From Actinomycetota bacterium (GTDB taxonomy: Bacteria > Actinomycetota > Thermoleophilia > Solirubrobacterales > 70-9): 64,000 bases of DNA. The stretch is taken from positions 62,001 through 126,000 of the forward strand of contig JAFDWB010000032.1 in the NCBI GenBank assembly GCA_018268675.1, given 5' to 3'. Made by a program: the position numbers and the translations under genes. Each line of letters begins with the position of its first letter. The first letter of the stretch is position 1. Below are positions 15,583 through 24,831 of this stretch, one piece after another. The notes under the pieces were generated by a model, which worked only from the letters and a program-made list of their open reading frames with translations, was not told where the DNA came from and did not search any database.

Positions 15583-16311
15583 TCATAGTGCTTCGCGAGT
15601 CCGGGCCAGATCCCCGAACGTGCGCAGCTCGATCTCGGACGCTGTGAGCGCCGCGCGGACCTCGGGGTCCCGCAGGGTGTTCAGCTCGGTGAGGCGCTCG
15701 GAGTCATAGGAGCTGGGGACGGGGCCGGCGGCGGGGTGGCAGCCCAGCTCGGTCCAGCCTGGGGGGAGGGCGGTGAGGAGGGTGATGAGGGCGGTGGGGG
15801 TGATGGTTTCGGGATAGGGGGTGCCCTTGCCGTCCTGGCCGTAGAAGCCGCCCTCGAAGGGGATGTCGCGGCCGCGGAGGGGGACGCCGAGCTCGGTGGC
15901 GAGGGCGGCGGCGACGGTGGCGACCGGCTCGGAGAGGTGGACGTGTTGGTGGGAGTCGAGGTGGTCGGGGTCGCGGCCGAGGAGGGCGCGGAAGCGCTCC
16001 AGCTGGGCGCGGCACTCGGCCTCGATGCCGGCCGGGCTGGTGAGGTCGCAATGGTTGTAGGCCTCGGTCCACTCGCCGTCGACGTAGTCCCACTGGCCGA
16101 GGTCGAGGTGGAGGCCGATGCCGAGGCGGGGGAAGGCGGCGGCTTCGCGGGCGGCGGCGGGCGCGGCGGCCTGGCGCACCATCATCGTGGCGCTGGTGAG
16201 GATGCCCTGCTCGTGGGCGACGAAGATGCCGTCGTCGACCGCGGGGCAGAGGCCGAGGTCGTCGCCGTTGACGATCAGGAAGCGGGTCTGGCCGGACGGC
16301 TGAGCTGCCAT
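15583..16311 (-). CDS. ChbG/HpnK (YdjC-type) carbohydrate deacetylase
   Basis: A 242-aa protein of the YdjC/ChbG family. It shows the metal-site segments NGDDLGLCPAVDDGIF (Asp pair), LGIGLHLDLGQW and LDSHQHVHL (His pair), and a late LGCHPAAGP. Members remove acetyl groups from N-acetylated sugars such as chitobiose or lipid-linked GlcNAc. It stands at the edge of the surface-glycan locus, divergent from a glycan-associated gene, so action on a polysaccharide precursor is plausible. No signal peptide, so probably cytoplasmic. Confidence 0.88.
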   Translation of the reverse strand: MAAQPSGQTRFLIVNGDDLGLCPAVDDGIFVAHEQGILTSATMMVRQAAAPAAAREAAAFPRLGIGLHLDLGQWDYVDGEWTEAYNHCDLTSPAGIEAECRAQLERFRALLGRDPDHLDSHQHVHLSEPVATVAAALATELGVPLRGRDIPFEGGFYGQDGKGTPYPETITPTALITLLTALPPGWTELGCHPAAGPVPSSYDSERLTELNTLRDPEVRAALTASEIELRTFGDLARTREAL

Positions 16312-16382
16312 CGGGCCGAAGTATCATCGCTCGCATCGGTCCGGAGGAGTACGACGAGCTCTGCGAAAGGCTGGCGAGGGTC

Positions 16383-17198
16383 GTGCAGCAGGCGACCCCG
16401 GAGGAAGCCGTCGTCGCCGTGCTCAGCAAAGGGGACCCGCGACTCCTCGAGCTGGAGGCGCGCCGCGGCGTCCACTTCCCCGCCGACGCGGAAGGCCGCT
16501 ACGCCGGCTTCCACCCGCGCAACTCCGAGGAAGCGATCGCGCAGCTGGAGGCGGCGCGGAGCGCCGGGGCCGAGTACCTCTGCCTGCCCGCGACCGGGTT
16601 CTGGTGGCTCGAGCACTACGACGGGCTCGCCGCCTGGCTCGGCACGAACTGCGCCACGGTCGCCGACGACCCGGCGACCTGCATCGTCTACGACCTCCTC
16701 GAGCCGCCGGCGGTGGCGCCGCTCGAGGCCGCCGCCGACGCCGACCGCGGCCTCCGCGACCTGCTCGAGGCGCTGCTGCCGGAGCGCGCCCTGCTGTTCG
16801 CGATCGGCACCGACGGCACCGGGCTCGGCCGCCCGGGTTGGACGATCGCGCCGCTCGGCCGCGGCAACGTCGCCGGCCTGCGGCGCCGCCTGCGGAGCGC
16901 CGCACCGCCCGCCTTCGTCCTCGTCGCCCGCGGCCCCTCCGACCCGATCCCCGGCGACGACCTGGAGCGGGCACTCGCCGACCTCACCCGGCCGGTGGCG
17001 CGCCGCCCGGGCCTCTGCGACCTCCACGAAGTGCGGGACGGGACGGGCGCGTCGGGGCCGGCGCGACCGGCCGCGGGCGAGGTGCGGCGAGCGGTGCCGA
17101 CACCCAATTTTGATGATGCCGAGGCGGACAAACTTATGAGACGGCTTGAGCGACTGGGCACGAGAGGCGACGATTGGCGCCCTTCCGGCCTCGACTGA
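16383..17198 (+). CDS. Glycan-locus protein with the KGD/WWLEHY domain (unknown function)
   Basis: About 271 aa from a GTG at 16383. Residues about 8-110 form a domain (VLSKGDPRLLEL, GVHFPADAEGRYAGFHP, EEAIAQLEAARSAGAEYL, FWWLEHYDGL) that also ends the glycosyltransferases at 29427-30944 and 30941-33421. The remainder, containing ALLFAIGTDGTGLGRPGW, is not recognised. Similarity to the other copies appears to continue upstream of the GTG (codons for EEYDELCERLARVV), but I see no in-frame ATG, GTG or TTG there, so the true start is unsettled. First gene of the rightward glycan operon. Confidence 0.6.
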   Translation: MQQATPEEAVVAVLSKGDPRLLELEARRGVHFPADAEGRYAGFHPRNSEEAIAQLEAARSAGAEYLCLPATGFWWLEHYDGLAAWLGTNCATVADDPATCIVYDLLEPPAVAPLEAAADADRGLRDLLEALLPERALLFAIGTDGTGLGRPGWTIAPLGRGNVAGLRRRLRSAAPPAFVLVARGPSDPIPGDDLERALADLTRPVARRPGLCDLHEVRDGTGASGPARPAAGEVRRAVPTPNFDDAEADKLMRRLERLGTRGDDWRPSGLD

Positions 17199-17210
17199 CC
17201 GGCCCCAGGC

Positions 17211-18527
17211 GTGACCGACAAGCCAAAGATCCTCTACATCTCCCATAACCACCCGACGATCAGGCCGGGCGGCGCCGAGGCCTACGCCTTCGAGCTCTAC
17301 CGCGCCGTCCGCGACGCCGGCGAGCTCGAGCCGCTGTTCCTCGCCCGCACCGGCCCGCCGGTCTCGATCGCCGACCGCTACCACGAGGGCACCCTGCTGA
17401 CCGGCGTGGACGCCGACCCGAACCAGTACTTCTTCTACACCGACACCGCCGAATACGACTGGCTGAACGGCACCCCGCGCGGCAAGACCTCCCTGGTCAA
17501 GTACCTGCGCGAGTTCCTCCTCGCGCAGCGCCCGGACATCGTCCACCTCCAGCACACCCTCTTCTTCGGCTACGACATGTTGCGGGAGATCCGCAACACG
17601 CTCGGCGAGGAGGTCCCGATCCTCTACACGCTGCACGAGTTCCTGCCGATCTGCCACCGCAACGGGCAGATGGTGCGGACGACGACCGAAAAGCCCTGCA
17701 TGGAAGCCTCCCCGCGCCGCTGCCACGAATGCTTCCCCGAGATCTCCCCGCAGCAGTTCTTCATGCGCAAGCGCTTCGTCCAGTCGCAGATGTCGCTGGT
17801 CGACCGCTTCATCGCGCCGAGCGAATTCCTCCGCGACCGCTACGTCGACTGGGGCCTGCCCGCCGACAAGGTCGTCTTCGAGGAGTACGGCCGGCTGCCG
17901 GTGACCGCGGTCGCGCCGCGCGAGGCGGAGCGCCGCAACCGGCTCGCCTTCTTCGGCCAGCTCAGCTACTTCAAGGGCATCAACGTCCTCCTCAAGGCGA
18001 TGCTGCGCCTGCAGGAAGAGGAGGTCGACGTCCACCTCGCCGTCCACGGCGCCAACCTCGAGCTGCAGCCGGAGGAGTTCCGCGACGAATTCGCCGAGCT
18101 GCTGGAGGCGACCGAGGAGACGGTCACCTTCGAGGGCGAGTTCGACCACGACGCGCTGCCGTCCCTGATGGCCGACGCCGACTGGGTCGTGGTCCCTTCG
18201 GTCTGGTGGGAGAACTCACCGCTGGTGATCCAGGAGGCGGGCCAGCACCGCCGCCCGATCATCGCCAGCGACATCGGCGGCATGGCGGAGAAGGTCCACG
18301 ACGGCATCTCCGGCCTCCACTTCCGCGCCGGCGACCCGGCCGACCTGGCGGCGACGATCGCCCGCGCGGTCTCCGAGCGCGGGCTCTGGGAGGAGCTGCA
18401 GGCGCGCACCCAGGCCCCGTACGAGATGGACGAGCACGTCCGCTCGCTGCGCCGCCACTACGACGAGCTGCTGGCCGAGAAGCGGGCCGGCGCGCCTGCG
18501 GCGGGCGCGCAGGTGGCATATGCCTGA
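17211..18527 (+). CDS. GT4-family glycosyltransferase (GT-B fold)
   Basis: A 438-aa GT-B enzyme. The N-terminal domain opens ILYISHNHPTIRPGGAEAYA, and the acceptor side includes PDIVHLQHTLFFGYDM and YTLHEFLPICHRNGQM. The C-terminal nucleotide-sugar domain has RLAFFGQLSYFKGINVLLKA, PSVWWENSPLVIQEAGQHRR and a SGLHFRAGDPADLA end, with the E-x7-E-like signature. It resembles GT4 mannosyl- or glucosyltransferases of actinobacterial surface polysaccharides. A Cys-rich patch (about residues 145-185, CHRN, CMEA, RRCHECF) is as seen in GT4 relatives. The start is GTG; the stop overlaps the next ATG. Confidence 0.9.
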   Translation: MTDKPKILYISHNHPTIRPGGAEAYAFELYRAVRDAGELEPLFLARTGPPVSIADRYHEGTLLTGVDADPNQYFFYTDTAEYDWLNGTPRGKTSLVKYLREFLLAQRPDIVHLQHTLFFGYDMLREIRNTLGEEVPILYTLHEFLPICHRNGQMVRTTTEKPCMEASPRRCHECFPEISPQQFFMRKRFVQSQMSLVDRFIAPSEFLRDRYVDWGLPADKVVFEEYGRLPVTAVAPREAERRNRLAFFGQLSYFKGINVLLKAMLRLQEEEVDVHLAVHGANLELQPEEFRDEFAELLEATEETVTFEGEFDHDALPSLMADADWVVVPSVWWENSPLVIQEAGQHRRPIIASDIGGMAEKVHDGISGLHFRAGDPADLAATIARAVSERGLWEELQARTQAPYEMDEHVRSLRRHYDELLAEKRAGAPAAGAQVAYA

Positions 18528-20364
18528 GGCCGGGTTGGAGCGCGCCACCGCGGCCGGGCCGGTCGCCGCCGGGCCGGTCGCCGCGGCGGCCGCCGAGCCG
18601 CTGGTCGCCCGGCTGGCGGCGGACGTGCTCGCCGTCGCGGTCGAGACCGAGGGCGACGCGGCACCGCACCTGCGCCTCTGGCTCGGTGGCGAGCCCGCCC
18701 CGCTGCGGCTCTTCGCCCACCGCTACGCGAGCCCCGAAGGCGGGGTCGGCCACCTCCTCGTCGCGATCCTCGACGACGCGGCGCTCGGCGCCGGCGAGCC
18801 CGACCTCAGCATCGCCCTCGGGCTCAGCGCGGCCGAGCACGACCTCCAGGCGCCGCCGCTGCGCGCCCCGGCCGGCGACCTGCGCGAGCTGCTGCGCCGG
18901 CGGCTGGCGGTGCTCGCGGCCGCCGACCGCGCCGCCGTCCTGGCGCTGCTGGAGGAGGTGGCGGGCGCCGATCTCGCGCCGCGCGACCTGGTCGGACTCG
19001 GCCACAGCCGCGCGCTCGCCCGCGAAGGCCTGCGCGACTCCCTCCCCGCCAACGCGGTCGAACGCGACCGCCCGCAGGGGCTCCAGTTCGACACCGTGCT
19101 GGCGCTCGGCGACGACGCCTTCTACCTGCGTGGCTGGGCCCGCGACCGCCAGTCGGCGCCCGCCCGGCTGACCGCCGTCAGCCCCGAGGGCTCGCGGATC
19201 GAGCTGCTGGCGAGCGCCCACCGCGAGCCGCGAGCCGACGTCGACTCCTTCTACGCCGACCCGACCCGCACCGGGCCCGACGGCACCGGCTTCATCGCCT
19301 ACGGCGAGACCGCGGGGCCGAGCCTGCTCGGCGAGGGGTGGGTGCTGGAGCTGGAGAACGAGCTCGGGATCGGCTGCGAGGTCCCCGGCCCGTCGGTGAC
19401 CCGCGACCTGCACGCGGCACGGACGACGATCCTCGCCGACCTGGCGAAGGAGAGCCGCTGGGACACGGCGCTGATGGACCACGTGGCGCCCGCGATCACG
19501 CGGCTCCAGGAGCGGCTCGAGCGCGGCGCGCGGATCGAGGAGGTGCGCGACTACGGCGACCTCGCCGCCGACCCCGAGGTCTCGATCGTCGTCCCCCTCT
19601 ACGGGCGCATCGACTTCCTCGAGCACCAGCTGGCGCAGTTCGTCCACGACCCCGAGCTGCGCCGCGGCGAGCTGATCTACGTGCTCGATTCGCCGGAGCT
19701 GGCGGGGGCACTGGCGGCGAGCGCCGGGCAGCTGTTCGAGCTCTACGGCCTCCCCTTCCGCGTCGTCGTCCTCTCCCAGAACGGCGGCTACTCGGTCGCC
19801 AACAACCGCGGCGCCTCGCTCGCCCGCGGCCGCCGCCTGCTGCTGCTGAACTCCGACGTCCTCCCCGCCGCGCCCGGCTGGCTCGGGGCGATGGCGGCGT
19901 TCTACGACGCGCAACCGGGGATCGGCGCGCTCGGCCCGAAGCTCCTCTTCGAGGACGACACCCTGCAGCACGCCGGGATCCGCTTCCAGCGCCCGCCTGG
20001 CGGCGGCGCCTGGGAGAACGAGCACTACTTCAAGGGCCTCCACCGCGACCTTCCCGCCGCCAACCTCACTCGCCGCGTGCCCGCCGTGAGCGGCGCCGCG
20101 ATGATGGTCGACCGCGAGCTCTTCGCCGACCTCGGCGGCCTGCGCGGCAGCTTCATCCAGGGCGACTACGAGGACACCGACCTCTGCCTGCGGCTACACC
20201 GCGAGGGGCGCGAGACCTGGTACCTGCCCGAGGTCGAGCTGTACCACCTCGAGGGCCAGTCCTACGCGCTGGAGACCCGGCAGGCGATGTCGCGCTACAA
20301 CACCTGGCTCCACACGCGGCTCTGGGACGAGGAGATCGCGGCGCTGATGGAGGTGGCGGGGTGA
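18520..20364 (+). CDS. GT2-family glycosyltransferase with N-terminal beta domain
   Basis: A 614-aa protein. Residues about 185-275 carry the beta-type module called the GW domain here (DAFYLRGWARDRQSAPARL). From about 353 comes a GT-A fold GT2 domain: VSIVVPLYGRIDFLEHQLAQ, NGGYSVANNRGASLARG, RRLLLLNSDVLPAAPGWLG (metal-binding N-S-D), and later DTDLCLRLHREGRETWYLPE. The first 180 residues are Ala/Leu-rich and unassigned. It overlaps the GT4 gene by 8 bp and the next GTG by 4 bp. It likely transfers a sugar to a lipid-linked or polymer acceptor in the cytoplasm. Confidence 0.88.
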   Translation: MPEAGLERATAAGPVAAGPVAAAAAEPLVARLAADVLAVAVETEGDAAPHLRLWLGGEPAPLRLFAHRYASPEGGVGHLLVAILDDAALGAGEPDLSIALGLSAAEHDLQAPPLRAPAGDLRELLRRRLAVLAAADRAAVLALLEEVAGADLAPRDLVGLGHSRALAREGLRDSLPANAVERDRPQGLQFDTVLALGDDAFYLRGWARDRQSAPARLTAVSPEGSRIELLASAHREPRADVDSFYADPTRTGPDGTGFIAYGETAGPSLLGEGWVLELENELGIGCEVPGPSVTRDLHAARTTILADLAKESRWDTALMDHVAPAITRLQERLERGARIEEVRDYGDLAADPEVSIVVPLYGRIDFLEHQLAQFVHDPELRRGELIYVLDSPELAGALAASAGQLFELYGLPFRVVVLSQNGGYSVANNRGASLARGRRLLLLNSDVLPAAPGWLGAMAAFYDAQPGIGALGPKLLFEDDTLQHAGIRFQRPPGGGAWENEHYFKGLHRDLPAANLTRRVPAVSGAAMMVDRELFADLGGLRGSFIQGDYEDTDLCLRLHREGRETWYLPEVELYHLEGQSYALETRQAMSRYNTWLHTRLWDEEIAALMEVAG

Positions 20365-21671
20365 ACCGGATCACGGTCGAGGAGGTCGAGCGGCTGCCGC
20401 TGGCGGTGGGCGAGCTCTACGGGTTCCAGCTCGAGGGCCCGGCCGCCGACACCGCCGCCCAGGCCCTCTACCTCGACGGCTGGGTGCTGGGCCGGGAGTC
20501 GCCGGTGCGCGCGGTCGAGGTGCTGCAGGAAGGCCGGCCGATCCTCCGGGTCAAGGTCCACGTCCCGCGGCCGGACGTCGCCGCGGCGTTCCCCGACGCC
20601 GTCGACGCCGACCGCGCCGGGTTCACCGCCGCGATCGGCGCGCCCCGCCTGCGCAACCGCTTCGAGCTGCTGGTGCGGGCCGAGCTGGAGGGCGGGGTGA
20701 TGGTGCCGCTCGCCACCGTCGCCGGCCGGCGGGAGCCGCTGGCGCTGCCCGCCCCGGCCGGGCCGCAGCCGTTGATCCTCACCACGCTCGGGCGCACCGG
20801 CTCGACCTGGTGCGTCTGGACCCTCCAGTCGCACCCCGAGATCGTCGCCCACAGCCCCTTCGACAACGACGCCCGCGTCGGCGCCTACTGGATGTCGGCC
20901 CTGCAGACGCTGGCCGAACCGACCAGCTACCTGCGCCAGGTCTTCCCCGGCGAGGTCAACGAGGCGGACGGGTGGGTCGGCGGCGAGGCCGACATCCCGG
21001 CGCGGTTGAACAACGCCGCGCTCGACGCCTGGCTGGCGGGCGACCGGATCGACGAGTTGGCGGCGACCTGCCGCGACCGGATCGACTCCTTCTACGAATT
21101 CCTCGCCGAGCAGCAGGACAAGGGCGCCCGCTTCTTCGTCGAGAAGTTCCTGCCGCGGCAGATCTCCGTCGACCTCCTGCGTGAGCTCTACCCCGGCGCC
21201 GCCGAGGTGGTGCTGGTGCGGGACCTGCGCGACGTCTTCTGCTCGATCCTCGCCTTCAACCGCAAGCGCGGCTACCACGCCTTCGGCCGCGAGCTGGCGG
21301 CGAGCGACGACGAGTACATCTACTCGGTGCAGCGCTCCGGCGAGGCGCTGCTCGACCACATGCGGGACGGCCGCGAGACCCACCTGCTGCGCTACGAGGA
21401 CCTGATCACGGCGCCGGTGGAGACGCTCGAGCCGCTGCTCGAATTCCTCGGGCTCGACCCGGCTGGGGCGGCGGCGATGGTCGAGACCGCGGCGGTGTCC
21501 ACCCGGGCGATGGACCACCACATGACCGCTCCGAGCGCCTCCGCCTCGATCGGCCGCTGGCGCACCGACCTCGAGCCGGAGCTGGCGGAGCGCTGCGACG
21601 CGATCCTCGCGCCCGTGGTCGCCGAGTTCGGCTACGCGACCGCCGGGGAGGACTCGCCGGCGGCGGTCTGA
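20361..21671 (+). CDS. Sulfotransferase with N-terminal GW domain
   Basis: A 436-aa protein. Residues about 15-95 are a GW-type module (ALYLDGWVLGRESPVRAVEV, RPDVAAAFPDAVD, GFTAAIG). From about 138 begins a sulfotransferase domain: the PAPS-binding loop LTTLGRTGSTWCVWTLQSHP, the 3'-phosphate-site segment VVLVRDLRDVFCSILAFNRK, and HLLRYEDLITAPVETLEPLL. It would move sulfate from PAPS to a sugar hydroxyl. Its place inside the glycosyltransferase operon suggests sulfation of the glycan being built. The GTG start overlaps the previous stop (GTGA); its last base is the first base of the next gene. Confidence 0.87.
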   Translation: MNRITVEEVERLPLAVGELYGFQLEGPAADTAAQALYLDGWVLGRESPVRAVEVLQEGRPILRVKVHVPRPDVAAAFPDAVDADRAGFTAAIGAPRLRNRFELLVRAELEGGVMVPLATVAGRREPLALPAPAGPQPLILTTLGRTGSTWCVWTLQSHPEIVAHSPFDNDARVGAYWMSALQTLAEPTSYLRQVFPGEVNEADGWVGGEADIPARLNNAALDAWLAGDRIDELAATCRDRIDSFYEFLAEQQDKGARFFVEKFLPRQISVDLLRELYPGAAEVVLVRDLRDVFCSILAFNRKRGYHAFGRELAASDDEYIYSVQRSGEALLDHMRDGRETHLLRYEDLITAPVETLEPLLEFLGLDPAGAAAMVETAAVSTRAMDHHMTAPSASASIGRWRTDLEPELAERCDAILAPVVAEFGYATAGEDSPAAV

Positions 21672-22771
21672 TGCGCGCGCTGGTCGCGGTCGCGGGGTCG
21701 ATCGCGCAGCGGCCGGGAGTCGGCGGCCACGCCTGGGTGTTCCTGCAGTACCTGCTCGGCTTCCGCCGGCTCGGGTACGACGTGCTGTTCGTGGACCGGG
21801 TGGAGGCGGGGGCGGCGGATGTCCGCTGGGTGGAGGACACGATGCGGCGATACGGATTGGGCGAGGACTTTGCCGTGCTTGGGAGCGACGGCGGCGGACT
21901 TCGTCGCGAGGAGGTACTGGAGCGGCTGCGGCGGGCCGTGCTGCTGATCGACGTGATGGGCTTCCTCGATGACGAGGAGCTGTTCGCGGCCGCGCCACGC
22001 CGACTGTTCCTCGACATCGACCCGGGCTTCCCGCAGCTCTGGCAGGAGCTCGGGCTGCACCGCTCCTTCGGCCGCCACGACGCCTACGCGACGGTCGGGC
22101 TGCGGGTCGGCAAGGAGGGGAGCCGGGTGCCGACCTGCGGGGTCGAGTGGATCGCCACGCCGCCGCCGGTGGTGCTGGAGGAGTGGGCCGGGGCGGGGGC
22201 GGGCGGCGCGAGCTACACCACGGTGGCGAGCTGGCGCGGGCCGTTCGGGCCGATCGAGTTCGAGGGCGAGCGCTTCGGCCTGCGCGTCCACCAGATGCGG
22301 CGCTTCGCCGAGCTGCCGGCCCTCACCGGGCTGCCGCTGGAGGTCGCGCTGGAGATCGATCCCGCCGACGGCGCCGATGCCGACCTCCTGCGGGCGGGCG
22401 GCTGGCGGGTGGTCGCGCCCTCCCAGGTCGCGGCGAGCGCCGACGACTACCGCCGCTACGTGGAGAATTCGCGCGGCGAGGTGGAGGTGGCCAAGGACAT
22501 CTACGTGCGCTCGCGCGGCGGCTGGGTCAGCGACCGCGTCCCCTGCTACCTCGCCGCCGGACGGCCGGTGCTGGCGCAGGCGACCGGCTTCGAGCTGGAG
22601 GTCGAGACCGGCGCCGGGCTGGTCGCCTTCGCGACGCCGGGGGAGGCGGCGGCGGCGCTGGAGGCGATCGAGGCCGAATACGAGCGCCACGCGGCGGCGG
22701 CGCGGGAGCTCGCCCGCGAGCGGTTCGGCTCCGACCGCGTCCTCGCCGCGCTGCTGGAGGCGGCCGCTTGA
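21671..22771 (+). CDS. GT-B-like glycosyltransferase family protein, copy 1
   Basis: A 366-aa protein, one of four related copies in the locus (24832-25938, 25935-27059 and the N-terminal half of 30941-33421). Shared features are a glycine-rich start (VGGHAWVFLQYLLGFRRLG), a central RLFLDIDPGFPQLWQ, ASYTTVASWRG with EFEGERFGLRVHQMRRF, and a C-terminal GGWVSDRVPCYLAAGRPVLA, the last resembling the donor-site strand of GT-B enzymes. No exact family name is known to me. Probably a cytoplasmic sugar transferase of the same operon. Confidence 0.72.
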   Translation: MRALVAVAGSIAQRPGVGGHAWVFLQYLLGFRRLGYDVLFVDRVEAGAADVRWVEDTMRRYGLGEDFAVLGSDGGGLRREEVLERLRRAVLLIDVMGFLDDEELFAAAPRRLFLDIDPGFPQLWQELGLHRSFGRHDAYATVGLRVGKEGSRVPTCGVEWIATPPPVVLEEWAGAGAGGASYTTVASWRGPFGPIEFEGERFGLRVHQMRRFAELPALTGLPLEVALEIDPADGADADLLRAGGWRVVAPSQVAASADDYRRYVENSRGEVEVAKDIYVRSRGGWVSDRVPCYLAAGRPVLAQATGFELEVETGAGLVAFATPGEAAAALEAIEAEYERHAAAARELARERFGSDRVLAALLEAAA

Positions 22772-24828
22772 GTGGCGGCGAGGCGGGGGCGGCAGGCGGG
22801 CGGATCGAGGTCCTCGCGGTCGCCCCAGCGCCGCCCGCGCGTGGCGTGCGCGGCTGCTTCCTCGGCGTGCCCGAGGCCGGGGATGTCGTCGCGGGCCGGT
22901 CGCTTACCCTGCGCGGCTGGGCGCTGCCGGAGGCCGGGCCGGCGCTCGGGATCGAGGTGCTCGCGGCGGGCGCCGTGGTCGCCCGCTCGTCGGCCGACCT
23001 TCCCCGCCCCGACATCGCCGCCGTCCACGCGGACCTCCCGCACGCGGGGCGCTGCGGCTTCGAAGTCGAGCTCGCGCTCGCCGCGGTCGCCGGGGAGCTC
23101 GACCTCGTGGTCCGCGCGGTGCTCGATCCGGTGCGGCGGGTGGAGATCGCGACGGTCACGGTCCGGGTCGAGCAGCGGGAAGGGGCGGCGGTGACGGTCG
23201 TCATCCCCTGCCACCGCCAGGCCCACTTCCTCGGCGCCGCGATCGAGAGCGTCCTCGCCCAGGACGGCGGGCGGCTCGAGCTGGTCGTCGTCGACGACGG
23301 CTCGCCCGACAACGCGAGCGCGGTGGCCGCGCGGTACCCCGGGGTGCGCCGCCTGCGGCGGCCGAACGGCGGGCTGGCGGCGGCGCGCAACACCGGGCTG
23401 GAGGCAGCCGGGGGCGAGTTCGTCGTCTTCCTCGACGCCGACGACCGGTTGGCGCCGGGGGCGCTCGGGCGGGGCCTCGAGGCGCTGCGGGGCGCGCCCG
23501 AGGCGATGATGGCGGCGGGCGCCTGGCGGCTGATCGGCGAGGAGGGCGAAGCGGTCCCGGCGGACCCGCCGCACCGGCCCGCCGAGGCCTACCCGGCGCT
23601 GCTCGAAAGCTGCTTCATCTCGACCCCCGCGGCGGTGATCTACCGGCGCGAGCTGTTCAAGCGGATCGGTGGCTTCGACCCGGAGGTGAGCGCCAGCGCC
23701 GACTACGACCTCTACCTGCGCGCCGCCGCCCGCTTCCCGGTCGCCCTCCACGACGCGACCGTCGCCGAGTACCGCCGCCACGGCGCCAACATGACCCGCG
23801 ACCCGGCCCTGATCATGGCCGCCGAGATCGCCGTCCTGGAGCGCCGGCGCCCGGCGGTCGCGGACCGCCCCGAGCTGTCCGAGGCGCTGGAGCGAGGCCT
23901 CGCACGCTCGCGTGACTACCACGCGCACCGCCTCGGCCAGTCCTCCCCCTCTCCCTCGACGCTTGTCAACGATACGAAGACAAGCGTCGGGACGGGCGGG
24001 GTGGTCGGGGAGCTTGCGGAGGTGCTCGATGTCGTGGTGGACGGCGGGGGGCTTGCGGGGGCCAGTGTCGATACCCCGGCGGCGGGGCGGCGGCTCGCGG
24101 CGCGGGCGTTCGAGGTCGGCGGCTGGGCGCTCGGGCCGGAGGAGCGCCCGCGGGCGGTCGAGGCGGTGTGGGACGGCGAGGTGGTCGGGACCGGGGACTG
24201 GGGCCGGCGCGAGGATCTCGCCGCGGCGCTCCCCGAGGCCGCCGACACCGGATTCGAGCTCACCGCGGACCTCACCGGGGCGTCCGACCCGGGCAGCATC
24301 CTCGAGCTGCGGGCGCGGCTCGGGGACGAGGAGGACACCACCTTCGCCCGGCTGCGGCTGCGGCGCTACTGGCGCGGCGCTCCCGAGGCCGGGGAGCTGC
24401 CGCTCGTCGCGATCGTCGTCCTCGACGAGGGCGAGGGCGTGGAGGCGGTCGAGCGCACCCTCGCCGGGGTCGCGGCGCAGCGCCACCCGCTCACCGAGGT
24501 CCTCGTGCTCGGCCCGGGCGAGGAGGGGCAGGAGCTGCGCGCCGAGGGCCTGCGGCGGAGCAACGGGGAGCTCGTCCTCTTCCTCCCCGCCGGCCGACGG
24601 CTCGCCCCGGACGCCCTGGCGCTCGGCGTCGAGATGCTCGCCCGGCGGCCCGACGCGAGCGCGCTGATCGACGGCGATCGCGACGACGTCGTCGTCCTCT
24701 ACCGTCGCGCCGCCTGCGCCGAGCTCGGCGGCTTCGCCCCCGGGCATGACGACCGCGACCTGGCGCGGCGGATGGCGGCGCGCGGCGCGATCCTCGCCCG
24801 CGGCGTCCTGGTCGCCGCCGGGGGCTGA
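22768..24828 (+). CDS. GT2-family glycosyltransferase with two GW domains and a degenerate second GT2
   Basis: A 686-aa protein from a TTG overlapping the previous stop (TTGA). Order: GW domain (about 22-145; SLTLRGWALPEAGPALGIEV), GT2 domain (about 146-375; VTVVIPCHRQAHFLGAAIES, VVVDDGSPDN, VVFLDADDRL, SADYDLYLRAAARFPV), a Ser/Thr-rich linker (about 385-410), a second GW domain (about 420-530; FEVGGWALGPEERPRAVEAV), then a GT2-like tail (about 545-680; AIVVLDEGEGVEAVERTLAG) that lacks a clear D-x-D (LVLFLPAGRRLAP) and may be inactive. A perfect DNA hairpin lies in the linker. The first GT2 looks active. Confidence 0.8.
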   Translation: MSGGEAGAAGGRIEVLAVAPAPPARGVRGCFLGVPEAGDVVAGRSLTLRGWALPEAGPALGIEVLAAGAVVARSSADLPRPDIAAVHADLPHAGRCGFEVELALAAVAGELDLVVRAVLDPVRRVEIATVTVRVEQREGAAVTVVIPCHRQAHFLGAAIESVLAQDGGRLELVVVDDGSPDNASAVAARYPGVRRLRRPNGGLAAARNTGLEAAGGEFVVFLDADDRLAPGALGRGLEALRGAPEAMMAAGAWRLIGEEGEAVPADPPHRPAEAYPALLESCFISTPAAVIYRRELFKRIGGFDPEVSASADYDLYLRAAARFPVALHDATVAEYRRHGANMTRDPALIMAAEIAVLERRRPAVADRPELSEALERGLARSRDYHAHRLGQSSPSPSTLVNDTKTSVGTGGVVGELAEVLDVVVDGGGLAGASVDTPAAGRRLAARAFEVGGWALGPEERPRAVEAVWDGEVVGTGDWGRREDLAAALPEAADTGFELTADLTGASDPGSILELRARLGDEEDTTFARLRLRRYWRGAPEAGELPLVAIVVLDEGEGVEAVERTLAGVAAQRHPLTEVLVLGPGEEGQELRAEGLRRSNGELVLFLPAGRRLAPDALALGVEMLARRPDASALIDGDRDDVVVLYRRAACAELGGFAPGHDDRDLARRMAARGAILARGVLVAAGG
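23957..23989. repeat. Perfect hairpin inside a coding region
   Basis: The arms CGACGCTTGTC and GACAAGCGTCG (11 bp, perfect) flank an 11-nt AT-rich loop. It falls in the interdomain linker of the GT2 gene 22768-24828, at about codons 396-407, where local GC drops. It resembles the intergenic hairpins of this window, so it may be a relic of an intergenic region from when two genes fused, or an internal attenuator. Confidence 0.6.
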
Positions 24829-24831
24829 GCC

